From Acetivibrio alkalicellulosi (GTDB taxonomy: Bacteria > Bacillota > Clostridia > Acetivibrionales > Acetivibrionaceae), in contig VLTH01000002.1 of the NCBI GenBank assembly GCA_008125075.1, positions 3,158,623 to 3,220,045 on the forward strand: DNA of 61,423 nt, written 5' to 3'. How positions within the stretch are numbered: the stretch's first letter is position 1; each line of letters opens with the position of its first letter. Shown piece by piece: positions 17,821 to 26,646 of the stretch. The translations under genes were made by a program, and so were the position numbers. A model generated the notes under the pieces. The model made no database searches. It saw only the letters and a list, made by a program, of their open reading frames with translations, and had not been told where the DNA came from.

Positions 17821-17927
17821 AATTATTACTCCTCCATCTTATATCTGAAGTTATTTATTAATGAATGCCTTAGAAATAACTTAGTATTTTTAAAGGACAA
17901 AATCCCTATGTTATTTCTTAACCCTTA

Positions 17928-18557
17928 TTAATTAACAAGTATCTTTGTGTTTGCAATAAAAATAATGTCTCCTTGCTCTAAATTATATGGCTTACCTTGT
18001 TCTAACTTAAACTTTGTTTTTTCGCTAGCCCTTTGTATTCCACTGCCATTAGAAGAACCCAAATCTTCAATGTACCATACGTCCTTATCAAAATTCAATA
18101 CAGCATGTTGTCTACTAACAAGGGATGCATATTCTGAATCCGAAAGGTCAATATCAACTTCATTATCAGTCTTTTGTTTTCCTATTAGCAATGATACTTT
18201 TCCTTTTATGTTCCACGTTTTTGCATTAGCTCCATCCTCATCTAAGAGTATAAGCTTTGATATTTTGACATCTGTCTTTTCCCTGTTTAAAACAATTGCA
18301 GTTATTTTTGTTACTAAGAAAAGTCCATAGGCAGAAATTGCAACATATCCTAAATACTTAAGTAGTGCTTCCTCATTTACAAAATATATGTAATACACTG
18401 TGCCTGCCAACGTCAGTGTTATCAAAATATCTATTATAAGTATCAAGTTTTTGTTCATTTTGCTTTTAGGTGCTTTTTGGGCTTTTTGAGCTTTCCCTTT
18501 CCCCAGATATTTATTTAATTTTCTTTTAACACTTAATACTGATGATATTTTTTTCAT
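17928..18557 (-). CDS. Membrane FHA-domain protein
   Basis: This protein has about 209 residues from the start at 18557, where GGGAGG lies 8 bp upstream; a longer frame would overlap the J-domain gene. Residues of about 1-30 are very basic (KGKAQKAQKAPKSK), two membrane spans follow (about 38-55 and 62-83), then a C-terminal FHA domain: VSLLIGKQK, SDSEYASLVSRQHAVLNF, YIEDLGSSNGSGIQ, all the classic FHA residues (SRQH, LGSSNG). The FHA domain should face the cytoplasm. It follows the J-domain gene by 31 bp. A 107-bp gap separates it from the next FHA gene. Probable partner of the PP2C phosphatase in post-translational control. Confidence 0.82.
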   Translation of the reverse strand: MKKISSVLSVKRKLNKYLGKGKAQKAQKAPKSKMNKNLILIIDILITLTLAGTVYYIYFVNEEALLKYLGYVAISAYGLFLVTKITAIVLNREKTDVKISKLILLDEDGANAKTWNIKGKVSLLIGKQKTDNEVDIDLSDSEYASLVSRQHAVLNFDKDVWYIEDLGSSNGSGIQRASEKTKFKLEQGKPYNLEQGDIIFIANTKILVN

Positions 18558-18588
18558 CCATGCTTCCTCCCGAAGATATCCTTTTGTT

Positions 18589-18996
18589 TCATTTCTTTCT
18601 TGTCCCGAAGTACTTATCAAATATATCCGATGCATCTAATGGATTCTTTTTGTTTTCTTTCTCTTTTTTGATGTTCACTTCATTTGTTTTTGGATTAAAG
18701 CCAAAAAATCTTTCAAATGTTTTTTCCACATTATGAAAGTCAAAATTACTATCATTTACAGGTTTTGTAGTTGAGTTTTTATTGGTTTGATTGGTTTTAG
18801 TATTATCCTGCCCTACTTCTTTCCCCTCAACTACTGCTTTGTATGCCTCATTAATTTGCTTAAATTTTTCCTCTGCATCTTTATTTCCTTTGTTGACATC
18901 AGGATGATACTTTCTTGCCAGCTTCCTGTATGCTTTTTTTATTTCCTCTGGAGAAGCATCCCTTGAAACCCCCAGTATTTTGTAGTAATCAACCAT
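18589..18996 (-). CDS. J-domain (DnaJ-like) co-chaperone
   Basis: This 135-residue protein has a full J domain at 1-65 ([27 protein letters not shown] with the HPD triad). The remainder is a Thr/Asn/Lys linker with a C-terminal [12 protein letters not shown]-like and [10 protein letters not shown] tail that looks like a short docking peptide repeated twice ([17 protein letters not shown]). It lacks the Gly/Phe, zinc and substrate-binding parts of true DnaJ, so it would recruit DnaK to a specific client. It lies 12 bp after the gene at 19009. In this cluster it could replace the missing ClpV-type unfoldase or help Rhs or sheath assembly; that is inference. Confidence 0.85.
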   Translation of the reverse strand: MVDYYKILGVSRDASPEEIKKAYRKLARKYHPDVNKGNKDAEEKFKQINEAYKAVVEGKEVGQDNTKTNQTNKNSTTKPVNDSNFDFHNVEKTFERFFGFNPKTNEVNIKKEKENKKNPLDASDIFDKYFGTRKK

Positions 18997-19008
18997 ATTC
19001 TCATCCTT

Positions 19009-19509
19009 TCAGCATTCAACTTCTACTTTTTTAAACTTTATTCCAAAAAAATCACTTCTTAGAACACTTTCAGCCACATCTAAATTAACTACTATGAAAT
19101 TTTCAATAATACCATCTATTGAAAATATACTATAATTTCCAGCTTTTTTTTCATCAATGACAATTCTTTTTATAGTATCATTTTTATTAAACTCTGTTTG
19201 TAAAGAAAGGCATTCTCTCTTTTGGGGCAACATAAGCCAATATAAATCCTGTCTCATTCGCTTTTTATCTGCCAACACAACAGGTTTGTAAAATATACCC
19301 TTCTGGTATATTTCAAATATCTGTTTAAGTTTTTCCGATATTAATGTAACAGGCTTTTCAATAAAGTCAATATACTCATTTTCACTTTTATCTTTTATAT
19401 AAAACTGAACAGGAAGGTCATCCATATTAATAATCTTCGATACTCCCATAGGTTCAGCAAAATTTTCAATTCTATTATCTTGGTAAATCAAATAATATTC
19501 CATTTCCAA
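19009..19509 (-). CDS. Imm43/DUF1629-like protein
   Basis: This is a 166-residue soluble protein. Its layout (LISEKLKQIFEIYQKGIFYK, then YWLMLPQKRECLS, then a C-terminal SVLRSDFFGIKFKKVEV) resembles the Imm43/DUF1629 pattern, in which short domains end with a statement of the form SE-x-L-x-x-x-GxxF. Such proteins occur with polymorphic toxins and VgrG-like genes. It lies 15 bp after the pentapeptide gene and 12 bp before the J-domain gene. It may be an adaptor or immunity-like protein. The family match is made by eye and is moderate. Confidence 0.5.
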   Translation of the reverse strand: MEMEYYLIYQDNRIENFAEPMGVSKIINMDDLPVQFYIKDKSENEYIDFIEKPVTLISEKLKQIFEIYQKGIFYKPVVLADKKRMRQDLYWLMLPQKRECLSLQTEFNKNDTIKRIVIDEKKAGNYSIFSIDGIIENFIVVNLDVAESVLRSDFFGIKFKKVEVEC

Positions 19510-19524
19510 AACCTCTTGTAACCA

Positions 19525-20574
19525 TTAATCTGTCATCACAACACTTTTTTGCTCATCGTCTAGATATTGTATATCCTTCATTAAAAACCTAGCGCCATTT
19601 AATTTTGATCCTTTAAAACATGTTTTCCTCAAGGTTGCTCCTCTAAAGTCTACAGATGACAAATCAGCCTTTTCTAAACTTGTTCCCTCCATATTACAGT
19701 TACATAAAACAGCACTACTTAAGTCTGCACATTGAAAATCGGCATCTGTCATTATAGCTTCAGTAAAATCAACCTTTTGTAAATTACAGTTTCCAAGCCT
19801 TGACCCAAAAAGTATGGATTTTTTAAGATTGCTCTTTGATAGATTACTGCCTCTAAAATCTGTATAAGTAAGATCAATCCCCTCATAATTACCTTCAGAT
19901 AAGTCAAGATTTTTAAAAACTTCATATATATATTCATTTAGGTTCTTTTCTTCTAACCAATCTTTCATTTCATTTGAGTCTTTTATTCTTGTGTCATCCT
20001 TATATACAACTTCACTTATTGACTTATACTCACCAAATCTGATTTCTAAAACGTCTTCCTTCTCAATTTCTTGATACTCTTTTATTTTAATAGCTTCTAA
20101 AATAGCATGCCTTGCAAGTTTCAAAATAGGTTTGCTGTAAAAATCAGTTTCATTAAGTGCTATTCTTTCTATATCTGAGTTAATGACCTTGTTTAGATAA
20201 GGTTTTCTCTTCTCTTCAAGATAATTCATAAACTCTTTAAAAAAGTCAAATGCCCAACTAACATCATACTCTACCTTGCACTCATTTTGGTCAAAATACC
20301 AATTCTTATCATAAGCATAAATGGAATAGTTGTAATTGTTGCTAATTATTTTAGTCCTCAATATTGAATAATTAATAAATCCAATTTTGTCTTTTAGACC
20401 GGACGCCTGCATACCTTTTATTTTTTTACATATTTCCCCAAACGACCTAATAAATCCTTCAGATAGTTGGAGTCTGTATTTATCATAATACTCTTCTAAC
20501 TTTAATACATCTTCTTCTAAGTAACTTTTTAGATAGTTTTGCTTAAAATGCTCTAGTGCCTCTCCTTTTTTCAT
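19525..20574 (-). CDS. Pentapeptide-repeat protein with helical N-terminal domain
   Basis: This is a 349-residue protein. Residues 1-215 are helical and unrecognised. Residues of about 222-335 form a right-handed pentapeptide-repeat helix of A(D/N)LxX units (TDFRGSNLSKSNLKKS, ADFQCADLSSAVLC, ADLSSVDFRGATLRK). Similar proteins with a pentapeptide tail often occur next to DUF4280 and VgrG-like genes, and in T6SS some are adaptors or effectors. It follows the tube-like gene by 105 bp. A GAAAGGAT SD precedes ATG at 20574. Structural or adaptor role inferred. Confidence 0.75.
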   Translation of the reverse strand: MKKGEALEHFKQNYLKSYLEEDVLKLEEYYDKYRLQLSEGFIRSFGEICKKIKGMQASGLKDKIGFINYSILRTKIISNNYNYSIYAYDKNWYFDQNECKVEYDVSWAFDFFKEFMNYLEEKRKPYLNKVINSDIERIALNETDFYSKPILKLARHAILEAIKIKEYQEIEKEDVLEIRFGEYKSISEVVYKDDTRIKDSNEMKDWLEEKNLNEYIYEVFKNLDLSEGNYEGIDLTYTDFRGSNLSKSNLKKSILFGSRLGNCNLQKVDFTEAIMTDADFQCADLSSAVLCNCNMEGTSLEKADLSSVDFRGATLRKTCFKGSKLNGARFLMKDIQYLDDEQKSVVMTD

Positions 20575-20679
20575 ATAACTATCCTTTCAGTTTTGGTTAT
20601 AATTCAATAAGGAATGTCTTGGTTCAGAATACCTAAAATATGGCCTCTGAACCAAAACAATTGACTTCATTATGAAAAA

Positions 20680-21102
20680 TTAGGCACCATATCCGCCTTC
20701 AATCTCAACTTCTTCCATTTTGTCTTTTTTCTGCTTGATTATAAGAGTAAAAGTTCCATCACCCTTATCTTCTGAAAACTCTTCAATGTAGTCAACTACA
20801 AAAGCAGAAGTTAATTTGTACTCTCTCATTACAACACTGCCTGCAATGTGTTTTACAACAACATTCTTATAAGGTAATTTACTTTCTAATGACCACTTAG
20901 CCATTTTTTTTGTATCTTCTTCTTCATCTTGTAACAAATCACCTGATATAACAAGTATGGCACTTACATCGTTTGATCTGGAATTATCATCATCAGGTGT
21001 ATCAGTTTTATACTTCACAGATTTGATAACTTTATCGCTAAGTGAAAAAGAAATTCCATCTCCTCCTTTTGCTGCAGGTGTAGCATTAAGTTCAAAAGCC
21101 AT
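20680..21102 (-). CDS. Tube-like (Hcp/phage tail-tube-like) protein A
   Basis: This 140-residue protein is homologous to the one at 23477-23863. Shared signatures are the YKTDTPDDDNSRS / FKVDTPNDSDARFS segment, a middle strand with W, and the C-terminal AFVVDYIEEFSEDKGDGTFT with a QKKD end. A small all-beta protein of this size, with a Y/F-x-E-x-GDG-x-F-T-L closing hairpin next to a sheath-like gene, fits an Hcp or tail-tube subunit. I cannot show the fold from sequence alone. It directly follows sheath-like protein A (67 bp apart) and has a GGGAGGG SD. It would form the inner tube that carries the spike. Confidence 0.6.
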   Translation of the reverse strand: MAFELNATPAAKGGDGISFSLSDKVIKSVKYKTDTPDDDNSRSNDVSAILVISGDLLQDEEEDTKKMAKWSLESKLPYKNVVVKHIAGSVVMREYKLTSAFVVDYIEEFSEDKGDGTFTLIIKQKKDKMEEVEIEGGYGA

Positions 21103-21169
21103 AATTAAACCCTCCCTTTACTATAATTAATGATATATATATTAATACTTCTGTATTAATACCTAGTTT

Positions 21170-23356
21170 CTATTTTGAACTTGCTGTACTTGTACTTTTT
21201 GTAATAGCAACTTCAAGGTTTTTAATGTTTCCATTAAATGCAAGATCAATTTGACACATATTACTTACTTCGTCTATTGTGTAATTTAAGTCATCTCCAT
21301 CTTGAATAATAGAATTTATATAATTACTCTCATTAATCCACTTTCTTTTTTGACTGTTTGGATTATTACTAAAAAATGCCACTATATTGTCTTGTTTAAA
21401 ATCATTTGACTGGAATCTTAAAATTCTTTCAATATATGTACTTACCAGTCTCTTATAAATGGACTCAAATCCATCATCAGTTAACTCTAAACTTCTTGCT
21501 TTGTATACAGTTATTCTCTTAACGTCTTTTCCCTCAACTTGAGCATTTTCAGATGAAAACACAAATCCAAAGCTTTTTTTGTTAATCTCATCTTTAATAT
21601 TGTTTGTAAATCCTGTGATTTCTTTAGCCATAGTTGTAACCATTCTAAGGCTATTATCTCCTGCTTCTATATCAAATCTTACACCAGGATATTTCTTACT
21701 TACGTTTTTAAAGTACTCCTTTAAATACTCAGGACATTGATATGCTCCAACCAACCCTGCTGCTACATACGATGCATCAACATATACCCCCTGAATCCAG
21801 AGTTTTAATACATTCTCTTTTGCATCTGATACTTTAACTCCACCATTTTCAGTCTTTTCTATCAAGGAGTCTATTACGACACCTGACTTATCTTTTGGAA
21901 TAATTGTGAAGTTTGGTATACATGGTATTGCAAATTCACTGTAATCCTGACGAGTAAGAAGCTGGCATTTATCAATATACTTATCAACACCTGTAGTTGC
22001 AACACTGTTAAAGGTAGTCTCTTCATTAGCTTGAAAATTAAAAAATACCTGCACCTTAAAATCTTTCAGCACTTGAAGAAGAGCTGTCAGTGATTCCATA
22101 GTATTTCCTTCTTTTTTTACTACTTCGTTACCTTTAAAAATACCCTTTGATATTTTAGGTTTTCCTGCTGATTCCATTTCAATAGCAGGTACAATTCCAA
22201 ACCATACTGTATTGCTAAAATCATTCTTATCATTTACTGTCCTAAGATATGTCTCAAGTCTTGATACATTTAAACTCTTCACTAACATATCAAGTTTGTT
22301 ATTTGTAATTAGGAGTGCTGGTCTCATACCTCTGTTTTTACTGTTATACTGGTCAAAAAACATTTTTACTCCCAATACTTTTTCAATTAAAGGCTTTGCT
22401 GCCTTTACAAAATCATCTTTTGCCTGAGTATAAAACTCAAGATATGTCTTATAATTTTGGATTTCCTTATCAACATCAACTTCTGTTATAACTGCTGGCA
22501 AGGGACAAAAAGTCCTGACAACCAAATCCCTAACATATGAAGATGGAGCTTCTGAAACCTCGTCATAATCACTTTCAAAAATAGTGGTAAGACTGTTACT
22601 ATTACTTTGATCTGCAATCATAAGAGCATTATCATCGTTTTTGGGAATTTCAACTATTTTCAAGTCTCCATCGTCTCCAATAGTAAGCATACCAACTTGT
22701 ACAGGCTTAGACCCACCCCCGTCTTCTGATTGTCCTAAAAGAAGCCTTGTCTTTATGTCCTCTATTGCAAGAGGCAAAAGTGCCATTACATTATTATAGT
22801 TCTGTCTTGCTTCATCAAATTTATAATTAAGCTTGTCCCCTAAATCCAGCTTCTTAGGGTCATTATCTTCTAATTCATCATACTTTTCATATAAATAATT
22901 AATTTCTTTTCTTACTTGTCTTATATCATCCATTACTTTTTTAGGAGATATCATATCTAGAACTCTGTCAAATTTGAAATCTACATTAATAATTCCCTGA
23001 CTTCTCTTTGTGTCAATCAAAGTAAACAACATTTTCAGAAAATCATTATTTTGATTAAGGCGTATTTCAGATATGTAATCTTCCGGAATATTCTCAGGTT
23101 TTTTTAAAGTATAAATAACCTTTCCCTTGCCTTCACCTTCTTCTGCAACATTATAAAATGAGTATACCGTTGGTGAAAATTTTTCAATAAACTCATCAAA
23201 ATTTTTCACCAAAAGTTGTTGATTGATTTCCTTTATTTTATCATCATTTAAGCTGTCTATTCCCTTAACATCTCCAACAATTGTGAGCAAGTCAAGCTTT
23301 TCAGGATTAATCTCCTCAAACAACATACTCCTGTTTGTTTGGTTTATGATATCCAT
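21170..23356 (-). CDS. Sheath-like protein A, apparent TssB-TssC fusion
   Basis: This is a 728-residue protein. The first part (about 15-190) follows TssB: LLTIVGDVKG, a FDEFIEKFSPTVYSF segment, then VDFKFDRVLDMISPKKVMDD and a helical KEINYLYEKY. This matches the TssB order of an F-D-x-V-x-x-x-x-P region, a strand L-x-F-x-x-x-x-D-F-x-P and a helix. The rest (about 240-728) resembles TssC/contractile sheath: FAIPCIPNFTIIPKDKS, WIQGVYVDASYVAAGLVGAY, KRITVYKARSLEL, and a C-terminal NMCQIDLAFNG strand that could join neighbouring subunits. The fusion reading is by eye. It is about 60% identical over long stretches to sheath B. Start ATG at 23356 has AGGGGG upstream. It would form the contractile outer layer around tube protein A. 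Confidence 0.6.
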   Translation of the reverse strand: MDIINQTNRSMLFEEINPEKLDLLTIVGDVKGIDSLNDDKIKEINQQLLVKNFDEFIEKFSPTVYSFYNVAEEGEGKGKVIYTLKKPENIPEDYISEIRLNQNNDFLKMLFTLIDTKRSQGIINVDFKFDRVLDMISPKKVMDDIRQVRKEINYLYEKYDELEDNDPKKLDLGDKLNYKFDEARQNYNNVMALLPLAIEDIKTRLLLGQSEDGGGSKPVQVGMLTIGDDGDLKIVEIPKNDDNALMIADQSNSNSLTTIFESDYDEVSEAPSSYVRDLVVRTFCPLPAVITEVDVDKEIQNYKTYLEFYTQAKDDFVKAAKPLIEKVLGVKMFFDQYNSKNRGMRPALLITNNKLDMLVKSLNVSRLETYLRTVNDKNDFSNTVWFGIVPAIEMESAGKPKISKGIFKGNEVVKKEGNTMESLTALLQVLKDFKVQVFFNFQANEETTFNSVATTGVDKYIDKCQLLTRQDYSEFAIPCIPNFTIIPKDKSGVVIDSLIEKTENGGVKVSDAKENVLKLWIQGVYVDASYVAAGLVGAYQCPEYLKEYFKNVSKKYPGVRFDIEAGDNSLRMVTTMAKEITGFTNNIKDEINKKSFGFVFSSENAQVEGKDVKRITVYKARSLELTDDGFESIYKRLVSTYIERILRFQSNDFKQDNIVAFFSNNPNSQKRKWINESNYINSIIQDGDDLNYTIDEVSNMCQIDLAFNGNIKNLEVAITKSTSTASSK

Positions 23357-23476
23357 TTTAAACCCCCTTAATTAATCATACTGGTAATTATAATAAACAC
23401 CTTTCCTTTGAATTCTATCAAGAACATTAGTGTTTTTTCGATACTTTTGTAAAAAAATATTATTTTTTCTCAGCTA

Positions 23477-23863
23477 TCAAAAACCGGAAACTATGACATC
23501 ACTATTTAAGTCCTTTTTTTGTTTTAGAAATATAGTAAATATACCATCTCCTTTTTCAACTGAATAGCTTTCTGAATAGTCTACAACAAATGCTTTTGAA
23601 AAAGTAACCTTTCTAATAGTTTCCTTTTCAAAAATAACCTCTATCTCAACATTTCTGTATGCCTTATCATTATCTGATGGCAAAAGTGACCACAGATACA
23701 TTTCAACAGTAGGTTCATCAGTGTTAATAGTGCCAACAATCTCAACAGTGTTGCTTACATGGCTAAATCTAGCATCAGAATCATTTGGTGTATCTACTTT
23801 AAAATATACTGCCTCAATACTTTTCTCTAAGTTGACGCCGTCAACTTTCACCTTAAATGCCAT
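23477..23863 (-). CDS. Tube-like (Hcp/phage tail-tube-like) protein B
   Basis: This 128-residue paralogue of the protein at 20680 is shorter at both ends. It keeps FKVDTPNDSDARFSH, a WSLLPSDND segment and AFVVDYSESYSVEKGDGIFT with a FLKQKKD end. SD AAAGGAGG lies 6 bp before the ATG at 23863. It lies between the two sheath genes: 248 bp after sheath B and 120 bp before sheath A. Each sheath gene is therefore followed by one tube gene. The two pairs are clearly diverged, so they may form mixed or alternative tubes. The tube assignment rests on position and pattern. Confidence 0.6.
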   Translation of the reverse strand: MAFKVKVDGVNLEKSIEAVYFKVDTPNDSDARFSHVSNTVEIVGTINTDEPTVEMYLWSLLPSDNDKAYRNVEIEVIFEKETIRKVTFSKAFVVDYSESYSVEKGDGIFTIFLKQKKDLNSDVIVSGF

Positions 23864-24112
23864 ACTCCGCTCCTCCTTTAATTACTCTATTTAAATTGTT
23901 AACAACATTATATCTTTCAAAAAAATATTAAAAATTAAGAAACCTACATTTAATAAATACTCATTTGGAAATTGTTGCTTCTTACATTATCTCTTTTTTC
24001 TAGTATATAACAAACAATATTATAATACAATATTTTAATATCAACTTATCAACTTTCAAGTATAATATTGTGAGTATTTGTCTTTATATGATGGTTAAAA
24101 ATTCATTTTTTT
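23864..24112 (-). promoter_or_regulatory. 249-bp spacer inside the sheath/tube cluster
   Basis: This is the largest gap inside the leftward cluster apart from its beginning. It is extremely AT-rich. On the minus strand it has TTGATA and TATAAT strings around 24020-24050, though with non-standard spacing. It may hold an internal promoter that lets tube B, sheath A and the downstream genes be expressed apart from sheath B. No reading frame of interest seen. Confidence 0.3.
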
Positions 24113-26305
24113 TTAATTTTCATTATTATCTATTTTACTTCTTTTTGTAACACTTGTTTTCTTTGATATGCTCACTTCAAACTTTTTTATATTTCCATTA
24201 AACACAATATCCACACGACACAACTTGCTTGTTTTATTTATTTTGTAATTTAACTCATCTCCATCTTGAATAATTGAATTTATGTACCCACTGTCATTAA
24301 TCCATTTTCTTTTTTGACTGTTTGGATTGCTACTAAAAAACATCTCAATATTATCCTGCTTAAAGTCATTTGAGTAGTATCTTAGAATTCTTTCAATGTA
24401 CATACTTACTAATGTCCTATAAATAGGTTCAAATCCCTCATCCCTTTGTAGTAGGTTTCTCGCCTTGAATACAGTTATTCTTTTCACGTCTTTTCCATCA
24501 ACCTCAGCATTATCAGATGAAAAGACAAATCCAAAGTTTCTACCATCAATCTGATCACTAATGCTATCACTAAAACCTGGAATTTCCTTTTCCATAGTTG
24601 TTACTATTCTAAGATAGTTGTCTTTATCTTCAATATCTAACCTTATACCAGGATATTTTTCACTAACATTCTCCATATGCTCCTTTAGGTATTTAGGACA
24701 TTGAAATGCTCCGACTATTCCTGCCGCTACATACGCAGCATCAACATATACTCCATGAATCCAGATTTTTAATGCACCATCCTTAGTATCAGATACTCTA
24801 ACTTCTCCATCACCAGTCTTTTCTAAAAAGTTACCTATAATTATAGCTGATTTGTCCTTTGGAATAATGGTGAAGTTTGGAATACATGGTATGGCAAACT
24901 CACTATAATCCTGACGCATTAAATACTGACATTTTTCAAAGTACTTTTCAATACCTTTAGAAGCCAAATTTTTAAAGTCTGTCTCATCACTAGTTTGGAA
25001 ATTAAAAAATACCTGTACTTTGTGATTTTTTAAAATCTCTAGAATGTTAGCCAACGACTCCATAGAGTTTGCTTCTTTTTTTACTTCCTTGTTTCCTTTA
25101 AAAATAATCTTTGATACCTTAGGCTTTCCTGTTGATTCAATTTCAATATTAGGAACAATCCCATACCAAATGGTATTACTGAAATCATTTTTATCATTTA
25201 CTGTCCTAAGATATGTGTCCAATCTAGACCTATAATTACTTTTCGCAATCATTTCCAATTTAATGTTTGCAACAAGAAGAGATGGTTTCATTCCTTCACT
25301 TTTACAGTTGTACTGGTCAAAATACAATTTAACTCCCAATATTTTTTCAATTAAAGGTTTGGCAACTTTTATAAAATCATCTTTTGCATTAGCATAAAAC
25401 TCAATATACGAGTTGTAATTTTGAATTTCTCTGTCTACATCTATTTCCGTTGTATCTGATGATGTAGGGCAAAAAGTCTTGACAACTAAAGCTTTCACGT
25501 AAGATGAAGGATATTTTGAAAACTCATTATACTCTCTTGTAATTAAATCTACAAGAATACTTCTACTTTTATTTGAAATAAATACTTTTTGATCTTCTCT
25601 AGGAGCTTCAATAACTTTTAAATCTCCTCCCCCTTGAACGGCAACCATACCCATTTTAACAAGCTTTGTTCCAACTTCTGAGTCTCCATTTAAAAGTCTT
25701 GTTTTTATATCATCAATTACAAGAGGCAGCATTGCTATTACATTATTAAAATTAATGCTTGCTTCTTCAAATTTTAATTTAAGTTTTTTCTCTAAATCAA
25801 TACTTTCAAAATCACTACCTTCTAATTGACTATATTTTTCAAACAAATCATGTATTTCTTTTCTGACTTTCCTAATATCATCTATCACCTTTTTAGGAGA
25901 CATCATTTCAAGAACTCTTTCAAATTTAAAATCAACATTGATAGGTTCATTATTTCTTTTAGTGTCAATAAGAGTAAATAGCATTTTTAAAAAATCATTT
26001 TTGTAATCAAGCCGTATTTCTGATATGTATTCATCAGGAATACTTTCAGGTTTTTTTAAAGCATAAACAATTCTTCTTCCTTCACTCTCTTCAATAACAT
26101 TGTAAAACGAGTATACAGTGGGTGAAAATTTTTCTAAAAACTCATCAAAATCACTTACCAGAAGATGTCTATTAATTTCCTTGATTTTCTCATCATCTAA
26201 GCTATCTACCCCTTCAATATCTCCTATAATTGTTAACAAATCAACTTTTGTAGGGTTAATTTCTTCAAATAAAATACTTCTGTTTGTTTGGTAAATAGTA
26301 TCCAT
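24113..26305 (-). CDS. Sheath-like protein B, apparent TssB-TssC fusion
   Basis: This 730-residue paralogue of the protein at 21170 is the first gene of the cluster. It has the same order: TssB-like 15-190 (LLTIIGDIEG, LEKFSPTVYSFYNV, VDFKFERVLEMMSPKK) and TssC-like 240-725 (FAIPCIPNFTIIPKDKS identical to sheath A, WIHGVYVDAAYVAAGIVGAF, QKRKWINDSGYINSIIQDGD nearly identical). The linker near 215-250 is diverged. The C-terminal tail adds Lys/Arg/Asn. SD AAGGGGGA precedes ATG at 26305. Upstream is a 558-bp divergent spacer, so the main promoter of the cluster should lie there. Confidence 0.6.
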   Translation of the reverse strand: MDTIYQTNRSILFEEINPTKVDLLTIIGDIEGVDSLDDEKIKEINRHLLVSDFDEFLEKFSPTVYSFYNVIEESEGRRIVYALKKPESIPDEYISEIRLDYKNDFLKMLFTLIDTKRNNEPINVDFKFERVLEMMSPKKVIDDIRKVRKEIHDLFEKYSQLEGSDFESIDLEKKLKLKFEEASINFNNVIAMLPLVIDDIKTRLLNGDSEVGTKLVKMGMVAVQGGGDLKVIEAPREDQKVFISNKSRSILVDLITREYNEFSKYPSSYVKALVVKTFCPTSSDTTEIDVDREIQNYNSYIEFYANAKDDFIKVAKPLIEKILGVKLYFDQYNCKSEGMKPSLLVANIKLEMIAKSNYRSRLDTYLRTVNDKNDFSNTIWYGIVPNIEIESTGKPKVSKIIFKGNKEVKKEANSMESLANILEILKNHKVQVFFNFQTSDETDFKNLASKGIEKYFEKCQYLMRQDYSEFAIPCIPNFTIIPKDKSAIIIGNFLEKTGDGEVRVSDTKDGALKIWIHGVYVDAAYVAAGIVGAFQCPKYLKEHMENVSEKYPGIRLDIEDKDNYLRIVTTMEKEIPGFSDSISDQIDGRNFGFVFSSDNAEVDGKDVKRITVFKARNLLQRDEGFEPIYRTLVSMYIERILRYYSNDFKQDNIEMFFSSNPNSQKRKWINDSGYINSIIQDGDELNYKINKTSKLCRVDIVFNGNIKKFEVSISKKTSVTKRSKIDNNEN

Positions 26306-26565
26306 TTTATCCCCCTTAAACTTAGGATTGCTAATCCTTATATAAACATTATAATAAAAAGTCGGGGCAATTAAAGTAGTTTTTCTAATTTTTTTGCTAT
26401 CTTGTTTTTATATACTGAAATATCTGTCAACTATAAAATTAATCCTGCATCTGTGGCAAAAGGATTTAATACACTTATTGAAAATGGAATTGTATATAAA
26501 TAGACATTCATGAGCAAAAAGCTCACCAACATAGAATGAAAAGTATAAAGCGAATGAATGACGCT

Positions 26566-26605
26566 GCGCATGTGCATGTTTGAGAAGCAAACAAATTGCA
26601 CGCGC
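26566..26605. repeat. Imperfect stem-loop with GC-rich base
   Basis: The left side is GCGC-atg-TGCA-TGTTTG and the right side CAAACA-aat-TGCA-c-GCGC. They pair as three helices separated by small internal loops, closing on an AGAAG loop. It is an unusual GC-rich patch in this AT-rich spacer. Confidence 0.55.
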
Positions 26606-26623
26606 ATTAAATCAAAAGGTTCT

Positions 26624-26646
26624 ATTCTGAAAAGTATTTTCAGAAT
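26624..26646. promoter_or_regulatory. Inverted repeat ATTCTGAAAA-gta-TTTTCAGAAT
   Basis: The repeat has perfect 10-bp arms around a 3-bp centre, with no T-run. It suits a dimeric regulator site in the divergent promoter region. Confidence 0.5.
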
